Source: CAYLNH01 sp964384625 (GTDB lineage: Bacteria; Verrucomicrobiota; Lentisphaeria; JABSQK01). Taken from it: a stretch of 5,330 bases of DNA. The notes beneath the pieces were generated by a model. It was not told the origin of the DNA. It did no database searches and saw nothing but the letters and a program-made list of their open reading frames with translations. The translations under genes were made by a program, and so were the position numbers. Positions 1 through 5,330 of this stretch are shown piece after piece. The stretch lies in the NCBI GenBank assembly GCA_964384625.1, contig CAYLNH010000381.1, forward strand, positions 1 through 5,330, in the 5' to 3' direction. How positions within the stretch are numbered: position 1 is the stretch's first letter; every line of letters starts with the position of its first letter.

Positions 1-16
1 AAGTGCATGTGTGTAA

Positions 17-673
17 ACAAGTGTCGTACAGACCGATGTCTTTGGCAAACCGTACCAAGGACAAGGACAAGGACAAGGCCAGGGCCAAGGCCAAGGTCAG
101 GGCCAGGCGCAAGGCCAGGGCCAGGGACAAGGCCAGGGCCAAGGGGAAGGACAAAGCCAGGCGCAAGGCCAGGGCCAGGGCGAAGGCCAGGGCACCGGTG
201 CCGGCGGCTCGCCAGGTGGTGTGCACGAGGGTGGCGGCCCGGGGAATCCGACTAAGGCCGAAAACCTTCCCTTGCCGGATGAACAGCCGAACCAGACCGT
301 CGAGGAAGAAGATGATGATGACCGCTTCGGCGCCGAACGACCGGTAGAACTCGCCGAGGGGCGCAAAGAGGAAGCAGAGGATGTTGATCTGACCGACCTC
401 GATCTGAATGACCGTCCGTCAGACGCCGGGCGCGAACAGGAGGAGGGCCCGGAACGCGAGGAGATCAATGAGGAGACTGCGAAACAGGCTCGCAGGATCA
501 ACCCCGGAGCCATGGCGGGAGCTCGAATCGATCCCTCCGCCAAAAAGACCAGCTTGCCGCCGTCCGCGCGCGAGAAAGAGATCGCCAAACACGATGACCT
601 GCTGAAACGCATGGCTACTGCCGACAAACATAAGTTGCGGGAATACTACCGGATCCTGCGGGATATCGAATAG
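17..673 (+). CDS. Gln-Gly repeat, acidic low-complexity protein (5' end missing or broken)
   Basis: I do not recognise a named family. The frame is open from base 17 to the TAG at 671-673 (218 codons). It reads a short leader (TDVFGKPY), 23 Gln-Gly-type dipeptides, a Gly-rich linker, an acidic stretch (EEEDDDD, then many Glu/Asp), and a charged, probably helical tail ending KLREYYRILRDIE. No membrane segment is visible. A TAA lies in frame at 14-16, and no ATG, GTG or TTG occurs in frame before GTG at 221. That GTG would drop the whole repeat and has only a poorly spaced AGG before it. The true start is therefore probably left of the window, with a frameshift, nonsense change or assembly error near the edge. 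Third-position variation in the repeat supports this frame as coding. The downstream gene starts 3 bases after the stop. The composition and tail recall large DUF4175-like coiled-coil proteins of PVC bacteria, but this is a weak guess. Confidence 0.62.
   Translation, partial: TSVVQTDVFGKPYQGQGQGQGQGQGQGQGQAQGQGQGQGQGQGEGQSQAQGQGQGEGQGTGAGGSPGGVHEGGGPGNPTKAENLPLPDEQPNQTVEEEDDDDRFGAERPVELAEGRKEEAEDVDLTDLDLNDRPSDAGREQEEGPEREEINEETAKQARRINPGAMAGARIDPSAKKTSLPPSAREKEIAKHDDLLKRMATADKHKLREYYRILRDIE
56..193 (+). repeat. Imperfect hexanucleotide tandem repeat encoding (Gln/Glu)-(Gly/Ala/Ser)
   Basis: There are 23 contiguous six-base units of the form CAR-GGN. The first codon is CAA 11 times, CAG 10 times and GAA twice. 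The second is GGC 13 times, GGA 5 times, GGT once, GGG once, GCG twice and AGC once. Units of six bases keep the frame when copies are gained or lost, so this is a natural place for length variation by slippage. Nearly all differences between units fall on the third codon position of the Gln-Gly frame. Only five of 46 codons change the amino acid, which argues for selection on this protein frame. The repeat also leaves both other plus frames and at least one minus frame open; those are by-products of the composition. Confidence 0.9.
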
Positions 674-679
674 CCGATG
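671..679 (+). promoter_or_regulatory. Stop-start junction, likely translational coupling
   Basis: TAG at 671-673 is followed by CCG and then ATG at 677. The 20 bases before the ATG contain no AGGAGG-like site; the nearest purine run (GCGGGA, about 658-663) is too far away and weak. Start of the second gene by ribosomes finishing the first is the simplest reading, so the two plus-strand genes probably share a transcript and are expressed together. This is an inference from spacing. Confidence 0.5.
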
Positions 680-2797
680 CGTATTGCCCTGTCGCAACAT
701 CTCAGACGATGGCTTGTTGCCTCGACGCTCCTGCCGGTTGCTCTCCTTTGCGGCCGGGACGTCGACTTTCCCCGGCCGCACGGGCTGGCCGGTCATCGGT
801 TGGAGCCGCAGGTCCGGCACTTGCAGGAACTGGTTGCGGCCGATCGTCCCGATGACGCCCGCAAACTCGCCGCCCGACTTGAGACCGACGCCGGCGACGC
901 GCCCGCCGTCTGGGAAATCCTGGGGTCGTACTATCGGCAGGACGACAATCCGCATCGGGCTGTTCGCTGCTTCGAGACGGCATTGAAACACCAAACCGCG
1001 ACTGCCGATATCCAGCGGTTGGCGCGGTCGTTGACAACCCTCTACCAGAAGCTTGAGAACACGCTGCAGGCATACCGTACCGCCCTGATCCTGACCGAGG
1101 TGACGGCGGACAGATCCCTGCGGGTCCGCCATCAGCGGCTGGCACGGACGCTGGAAGCGCGGCTGCTGCAGCAGGAGCGCCGGGTTGTCGCGGCTGCGGT
1201 TCGCGGGCTGCAGGCGGTGCCGGCGCCCGGCAAGGTTGTGGTGGACGGCAAGCTTGAGGAATGGGACCTCTCGGGACAGGTGACAGCCTGCAATGACGTC
1301 CATGCCGAGTTAGATGTCTACAGTACGCGAATCGCATTGATGTATGATGAAGACTATCTCTACATTGCGCTGCAGTTTCGGGACTGGACGCCGATGCAGT
1401 CCCGGATCGAGCCGCGTCGTGAGTACGCCCGGGGATGGAGTTCCGACAGCGTCCAGATTCGATTTCGCTTTCCGGACAAACTGAGCAACCTCGATTGCTG
1501 GTATTACCGGCCGCGGCAAGAGAGCGTGGTCTACCGGCAGCACGGCGGTGGCAACGGCCAGCCGGTCGGCGGCGGCCCGGAGCGCGTCTACCGCAGTCGC
1601 GAGTCGGAGTTGGACGACGGCCTCGAACAGGTGTTTCGGACGCATGAAAACGGGCGCGACTACACGCAGGAACTGCGGGTGCCCTGGGCGATCCTGACGG
1701 CGCGCAAAATGAAGGCGAACGACCAGTTCCACTCGCTGTTCCAGATGGGCTGGGGGGAACGCCGCCGCGATCATCAGATAACCGCCAATGTTGCCGCCGG
1801 CAAGCGGATTCATGCCGGGCTCTGGATGACTCCCGCGGCGTACGGACCGGTCCGGCTGGCGCCGCAGGGCAATCTGGAACCGGCCAAGCCAGAATGGCAG
1901 CTTGCCCTCGGACGGCATCTGGAACAGCTCTGGAGGCGGCAGGCCCATACCCAGGCAGCTCGCGCAGTCACGTTTACCCCCGACGGCAAGAGCGTCGCAT
2001 CCGCCGGGCTCGACGGGACAATCGGCATCTGGCGCGCCGACAGCGGCGGGGCGATCGGCAAACTTGCCGACCACAAATCCGTGGTCAACGCCCTGGCATT
2101 CTCGCCGAACGGCGCGTGGCTGGCGTCGGCCGGTGAAGACAAAGTCATCCGCCTCTGGGATCCGCAGACGCAGCAGATCACGAAACGCCTGACGGGACAC
2201 ACGAAGACAATCTGGGACCTCCGGTTCGGCCCCCGGGGCAAGCGGCTGCTCTCGGGCGGCCTCGACGGCACGGTTCGATTCTGGGACATCGCTTCCAGAG
2301 AGGCGCGGGTGTACCGCGCGCCGCGCGGCGTGCGCGCCGTGGCATTGTCGCCGACCGGGAAGCGGGTTGCCGCCGGTTGCCTCGATACCAAGGTATACGT
2401 TTGGGATCGGCAGGGGGACCTGCAGCAGACACTCGCTGGCAGCCACCGCTTCGGTGTCCGGTCGGTGGCCTTCCTGGCGGACGGCAGGCACCTCCTGTCC
2501 GGCGGTGATGATCTGCGTATCCTCCTGTGGGATGTGCGCACGGGCAAAGTGGTCCGCAAGTTCCTCGGGCATGCCAGTCTGGTCACGCATATCGAACTCT
2601 TTGACGACGGCAAGCGGTTCCTCTCGACGGCTCTGGACGGCGATGTGCGGGTCTGGGAGCTGGAGTCCGGCAAGACGGTATTGCGCCGCAAAGCCGGGCG
2701 GGCCGGCATCTGGGCGGCGGCGCTGGCGCCGGACAACCGGTCGGTGGCGACAGCCGGGCGTGACGGCTGTGTGCGGCTAATTAAGACGGAGAGGTGA
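677..2797 (+). CDS. Exported TPR / CBM9-like / seven-blade WD40 fusion protein
   Basis: This is a 706-residue protein with no visible catalytic domain, so a binding or scaffold role outside the cytoplasm is inferred. Residues 1-26 look like a Sec signal or anchor: basic MRIALSQHLRRW, then LVASTLLPVALLCG. Cys25 is a poor lipobox (Leu at -1). Residues 45-165 are helical, with a clear TPR-like unit at 77-106 (WEILGSYYRQDDNPHRAV). Residues 187-395 resemble family 9-like carbohydrate-binding (DOMON-type) domains: VVVDGKLEEWDLSG, then ALMYDEDYLYIALQFRD, then SDSVQIRFRF. Residues 423-706 form seven WD40 blades starting near 423, 465, 507, 549, 589, 631 and 673. Blades 2-5 carry WD and blade 6 has WE; blade 1 has WR and blade 7 has lost the Trp. 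The ATG follows the upstream stop by three bases with no good Shine-Dalgarno, suggesting coupled translation. It converges on comEC. The ligand is unknown; the domain calls are secure, the function is not. Confidence 0.9.
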   Translation: MRIALSQHLRRWLVASTLLPVALLCGRDVDFPRPHGLAGHRLEPQVRHLQELVAADRPDDARKLAARLETDAGDAPAVWEILGSYYRQDDNPHRAVRCFETALKHQTATADIQRLARSLTTLYQKLENTLQAYRTALILTEVTADRSLRVRHQRLARTLEARLLQQERRVVAAAVRGLQAVPAPGKVVVDGKLEEWDLSGQVTACNDVHAELDVYSTRIALMYDEDYLYIALQFRDWTPMQSRIEPRREYARGWSSDSVQIRFRFPDKLSNLDCWYYRPRQESVVYRQHGGGNGQPVGGGPERVYRSRESELDDGLEQVFRTHENGRDYTQELRVPWAILTARKMKANDQFHSLFQMGWGERRRDHQITANVAAGKRIHAGLWMTPAAYGPVRLAPQGNLEPAKPEWQLALGRHLEQLWRRQAHTQAARAVTFTPDGKSVASAGLDGTIGIWRADSGGAIGKLADHKSVVNALAFSPNGAWLASAGEDKVIRLWDPQTQQITKRLTGHTKTIWDLRFGPRGKRLLSGGLDGTVRFWDIASREARVYRAPRGVRAVALSPTGKRVAAGCLDTKVYVWDRQGDLQQTLAGSHRFGVRSVAFLADGRHLLSGGDDLRILLWDVRTGKVVRKFLGHASLVTHIELFDDGKRFLSTALDGDVRVWELESGKTVLRRKAGRAGIWAAALAPDNRSVATAGRDGCVRLIKTER

Positions 2798-2815
2798 TCG
2801 ACCCGGCGGGAGCGT
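2798..2815. other. 18-base convergent intergenic gap
   Basis: The plus-strand WD40 gene stops at 2797 and the minus-strand comEC stop occupies 2816-2818. No GC stem followed by a T-run is visible here or in the adjoining coding ends. The two transcripts probably overlap at their 3' ends, or end by another means such as Rho. Confidence 0.6.
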
Positions 2816-5077
2816 TCAATCGCGAGGGATGCGAAGGTGGCGATCGCGACTGCCGTAGCCGAACGCATACGTCTGCGGCGGCTGGCCGGGCCGGCTGATG
2901 GTCAAAACGGATTTCTCCAGTGGGATGCGGCGCAGCAAGATCTCGATTCGTCCGGTCTCTGCGTTGGCGATTGAGATGTGGTGCCGCGTCTCGCCGGCGA
3001 CATCCTCGCGGCGTACGCGAATGCCCGGCAGGTCCAGGTTGCCGTCCAGGCTTTGGCGCCAGCGAGCGCCGGCGGCGGCAGCCAGGGCACGCAGTCCTGC
3101 CAGCCTGCGTCGCTGCCGCGCGAGCACCGCCACGGAGTCAACTTGAGATGCCTGCAGCAGCCGTTCCGTCCCGCCGGCACAGGCCTTCCCGGAACCCAAT
3201 AGAACCATCGCCTGGACACGATCCACGCCTTCGCCCTGCAGCCACTGGGCCAGGCCGTAGCCGAGAAAACCGGTGCCGGCATTGATGATGATCGGCGGCT
3301 GACCGCGCGGGGCGACGACGACCACGGGGACACAGGCTTCCGCCGGGACAAAGACATCCACCCGCGGCGCGGTCCGGAAGCCGCCGCTGAGCAGCATTGC
3401 CGCCGCCGCCGTCAGGACGAGCAGGCGTCGGGCCAGGGCGGGCAGGCGCGCGGGCGAAAGGACGACGGCGCCCAGCGCAATGTAGTACCCGAGGACCAGC
3501 AGCAGCGGCGGCCGCGCAATGCTGATCACCCCGCCGTGTGCCGCGCTGAACTGCGCCCAGCCGCGCAGCGGATACACCAGCACCCCCAGAAGCCAGGCAA
3601 CGGCGCGCGACGGAAACGACCAGCCGATCCACATACTGACGCTGCTGACCACCACCTTGACAACGCTGCCGAACAGAATCAGCCAGGCCAGGACGCCGGC
3701 AAACAGATTTGAAAGGACAGACAGCGGCATGAAAAGCTGATTGTGCCAGGCCGTCAACCCCACTGCGCTGAGCCAGAAGATCAGCATCGCGGTCAGCCCC
3801 TGCAGCGCCAGGCGCGAAACGCGGCCGCGCCAGGAATGCTCCTGGGCGCGAAACGGCACCCACCGGTGGTGCTCGCGCAGATAGACCGTCAGCCGGATGC
3901 CCCAGCGCCAGCCGACCAGCAGCGCCAGCACCAGGATGAACGAGTACTGGAACCCCGTCTGAAAGATCTGCAGCGGGTTGAGCAACAGCAGGATGATCCC
4001 CGTTGCCAGTACCGTGTTGACCGGTTTCACCGGTAACCGGAACCCCCGGCCGACCGCCCAGATCGTCAGCATCAGCCAGGCGCGCAACGCCGACGGCGCC
4101 GCGCCCGTTGCCGCGACGTATACCAGCAGAGCCGCCGGCGCGATGAAGAACCGCCAGCGATACGGCGTCCGGCAAACGGCCAGCAGCAGCATCACCAGAC
4201 TGAACGCAATGCCGACATGCAGGCCGGAAATGGCGAACAGATGCAGTTCCCCGCAACGCAGGTACAGCCGCCGGTCCTCCGGCGTCATGCCGGCTCGCAG
4301 GCCCAACGTCATTGCGGCAAGTACTTTGGCGTCTTCCGGGTCGTCGATGTGGTCCAGCAGGCGCAGAACAATACTTTCGCGAACCCGCAAGAGGAACGCC
4401 GGCAGCCGCCGCCGGCCCCGCGCCGCCGCCGTCGTGACCTGGAGATCGTGGCCGGCGAACAGGTGCTGAATGCCGGTTGTCCGGAGGTAATGCGAATAGT
4501 TGAACTGGTGCGGCAGGTCGCTGCTCCACGGCTCCTGCAGGGCGCCGGCAACAAGGACCTCCTGCCCGTACTGCAGGACCTCCCCGGGACGGCTGATGAT
4601 GACCGTGCCGCGACAGGCCCGCCAGGGGGCGTCGCGGGTCAGACGGACCGCCGTGAGGTTGATCTTGATGCTGCGCTGCGGCTGTAGCCAGGCCAGATCG
4701 GGATGCCGCATCAGACGGGTGTCGGTGACCACCGCTTTGGCATGAACAAAGGACTCCCTGCCGGGCATGGACCGCCGGTAGGTCTGCCACGGCGCCCACA
4801 AGTGCAGGCCGGTCAACGCCATCCCCAGCAGGAGCATGCCGGCATAGTTCCGCCAGCGATGCCGGAATACGACGGTCAGGCCGCCGGCCGCCGGCAGCGC
4901 GGTGAGCGCGACGACACGCCACGATGCCAGTCCGAGACCGGGAACCGCCGCCGTCAGAACGCCGAAAAGCATCCCCGCCGCCGGCGCCAGCGCCGGGTAG
5001 GGAACCAGGAACTCGTCGGCCAAGGTCAACCGGCGAACGACACGCCGGACACTGTGGGAATCACTGTTCTCGCCCAA
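2816..5077 (-). CDS. comEC: ComEC/Rec2 family DNA-uptake channel with degenerate metallo-beta-lactamase-like domain
   Basis: ComEC carries single-stranded DNA across the inner membrane during natural transformation. From the TTG at 5077 the protein has 753 residues, normal for the family. Three N-terminal membrane segments lie at about 30-50, 53-71 and 77-95. A soluble DUF4131-like region follows (about 108-223), with family motif FNYSHYLRTTGIQ at 194-206. The competence domain (about 248-538) has many membrane helices and the hallmark HLFAISGLHVG at 279-289, then GAAPSALRAWL at 326-336. Residues 572-753 match the position of the metallo-beta-lactamase-like domain, but the usual DVGQGDA and HxHxDH motifs are absent: the latter site reads VLLGSGKACAGG (625-636) and IDTG has become NAGTG. 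Nuclease activity is therefore doubtful. I chose TTG 5077 because AAGAGGG sits 8 bases upstream; codons 5078-5203 are much poorer in G/C at third positions. GTG 5173, TTG 5203 and TTG 5029 are alternatives. Family sure, exact start unsure. Confidence 0.92.
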   Translation of the reverse strand: MGENSDSHSVRRVVRRLTLADEFLVPYPALAPAAGMLFGVLTAAVPGLGLASWRVVALTALPAAGGLTVVFRHRWRNYAGMLLLGMALTGLHLWAPWQTYRRSMPGRESFVHAKAVVTDTRLMRHPDLAWLQPQRSIKINLTAVRLTRDAPWRACRGTVIISRPGEVLQYGQEVLVAGALQEPWSSDLPHQFNYSHYLRTTGIQHLFAGHDLQVTTAAARGRRRLPAFLLRVRESIVLRLLDHIDDPEDAKVLAAMTLGLRAGMTPEDRRLYLRCGELHLFAISGLHVGIAFSLVMLLLAVCRTPYRWRFFIAPAALLVYVAATGAAPSALRAWLMLTIWAVGRGFRLPVKPVNTVLATGIILLLLNPLQIFQTGFQYSFILVLALLVGWRWGIRLTVYLREHHRWVPFRAQEHSWRGRVSRLALQGLTAMLIFWLSAVGLTAWHNQLFMPLSVLSNLFAGVLAWLILFGSVVKVVVSSVSMWIGWSFPSRAVAWLLGVLVYPLRGWAQFSAAHGGVISIARPPLLLVLGYYIALGAVVLSPARLPALARRLLVLTAAAAMLLSGGFRTAPRVDVFVPAEACVPVVVVAPRGQPPIIINAGTGFLGYGLAQWLQGEGVDRVQAMVLLGSGKACAGGTERLLQASQVDSVAVLARQRRRLAGLRALAAAAGARWRQSLDGNLDLPGIRVRREDVAGETRHHISIANAETGRIEILLRRIPLEKSVLTISRPGQPPQTYAFGYGSRDRHLRIPRD

Positions 5078-5084
5078 GGGACCA

Positions 5085-5091
5085 CCCTCTT
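5085..5091 (-). promoter_or_regulatory. Probable Shine-Dalgarno for comEC (AAGAGGG)
   Basis: On the minus strand AAGAGGG ends 7 bases before the TTG at 5077, so its GAGG core sits 8 bases away, a good distance. It is the best ribosome-binding site among the candidate starts. TTG 5203 has only AGGA about 9 bases away, GTG 5173 has a short GGAAG, and TTG 5029 has none. Confidence 0.5.
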
Positions 5092-5222
5092 CAAGTCGGA
5101 CTCCATCCGAAAACGATTGACGGTAATCGCCACCGGCCGGTTGGTCAAGTCGGTTCCCGGGAGAGGGGCGCACGTCACTTCCGTAGGTGTTTCCTGCCAA
5201 CAATTGGCTCGATCCTACGACC

Positions 5223-5243
5223 CCAGGCGGTTTACCCGCCTGG
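5223..5243. repeat. Stem-loop: 8-bp inverted repeat with 5-base loop
   Basis: CCAGGCGG and CCGCCTGG flank the loop TTTAC, a perfect 8-bp stem upstream of comEC. No T-run follows on either strand, so it is not a standard terminator. It could be a regulatory hairpin in the comEC leader or part of a repeated extragenic element together with the larger palindrome 43 bases to the right. Confidence 0.65.
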
Positions 5244-5270
5244 TGAAGACGTTCATTGGTGGCTACAAGC

Positions 5271-5286
5271 CCTCACCCCTCACCCT
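5271..5286. repeat. Short direct repeat CCTCACC x2 plus CT
   Basis: Two adjacent copies of CCTCACC followed by CT sit immediately left of the large palindrome. On the minus strand they read as three G-runs separated by TGA. Two copies are too few to assign a role; the position beside the palindrome suggests one composite extragenic element. Confidence 0.45.
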
Positions 5287-5330
5287 GCTTTTCGGGCGCT
5301 GGGAAGCTGGCTTCCCAGCGCCCGAAAAGC
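5287..5330. repeat. Perfect 44-base palindrome at the window end
   Basis: Arms of 21 bases (5287-5307 and 5310-5330) are perfectly complementary around a 2-base centre (TG at 5308-5309). The outer parts are GCTTTTCGGGCGC and GCGCCCGAAAAGC. The T-tract lies at the 5' foot and the A-tract at the 3' foot. That is the reverse of an intrinsic terminator on both strands, because the element reads nearly the same either way. It stops exactly at the last base, so the true arm may be longer. It may be a natural extragenic hairpin repeat or a fold-back artefact at a contig end. Confidence 0.8.

Noticed and set aside
3..347. Lys/Arg/Ala-rich frame (KDKDKARAKAK) resembling a histone-like basic protein
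   Set aside because: It is the shifted reading of the Gln-Gly hexamer repeat. Differences between units fall on third positions of the Gln-Gly frame, and the basic frame turns into random-looking residues once the repeat ends.
698..754. Lipoprotein signal at Cys25 of the WD40 protein
   Set aside because: The residues before Cys are Ala-Leu-Leu. A lipobox needs a small residue at -1, and Leu there is not accepted, so a plain signal peptide or membrane anchor is more likely.
97..1303. Long open frames on the minus strand opposite the Gln-Gly and WD40 genes (97-627 and 419-1303)
   Set aside because: Both are antisense shadows favoured by high GC. They show no domain motifs or signal features, and the plus-strand frames carry clear domains or repeat selection.
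1310..2868. Minus-strand frames 1310-2590 and 1810-2868 opposite the WD40 propeller
   Set aside because: They mirror the periodic WD40 repeat DNA and have no recognisable protein content. The plus strand has seven aligned blades.
3138..4922. Long Arg/Ala/Pro-rich minus frame inside comEC
   Set aside because: It is an out-of-frame shadow of comEC. The true frame has the membrane helices and the HLFAISGLHVG motif; the shadow has neither.
5271..5286. G-quadruplex on the minus strand
   Set aside because: Only three closely spaced G-runs are present where four are needed, and the next G-run lies too far away.
5287..5330. Intrinsic transcription terminator
   Set aside because: Either strand gives T's before the stem and A's after it, the opposite of a stem followed by a U-run.

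Overview
The window is GC-rich and probably comes from a bacterium of the PVC group (Planctomycetota, Verrucomicrobiota, Kiritimatiellota or Lentisphaerota). The basis is gene style: a low-complexity Gln/Gly protein, and a secreted protein that joins a CBM9-like domain to a bacterial WD40 propeller. This is a family-level impression and not a taxonomic proof. There are no RNA genes, CRISPR arrays, transposases or phage genes.

Layout. Bases 17-673 (+) hold an open frame for a Gln-Gly repeat protein with an acidic middle and a charged C-terminus. It has no usable start codon at the left edge, so it looks truncated or broken there. Three bases after its stop, 677-2797 (+) encodes a 706-residue exported protein: N-terminal hydrophobic segment, TPR-like helices, CBM9-like beta domain, then a seven-blade WD40 propeller that ends at the C-terminus. 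The two genes are probably one transcription unit with coupled translation. Converging on them, with an 18-base gap, is a comEC/rec2-type gene on the minus strand (stop at 2816, best start TTG at 5077, frame open to 5203). It encodes a polytopic DNA-uptake channel protein whose C-terminal metallo-beta-lactamase-like domain lacks the metal-binding motif. The last roughly 250 bases have no convincing gene. They carry a small stem-loop (5223-5243), a short CCTCACC direct repeat and a perfect 44-base inverted repeat that runs exactly to the window end.

How the genes work together. The plus-strand pair may build an envelope or periplasmic scaffold: WD40, TPR and CBM9-like domains are all binding modules, and no catalytic domain is visible. 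comEC is oriented against them and is probably functionally separate (natural transformation). I do not see a clearly new multi-gene system. The items most worth a second look are the catalytically dead-looking ComEC C-terminus, the TPR/CBM9-like/WD40 fusion, the broken 5' end of the Gln-Gly gene, and the palindrome at the right edge.
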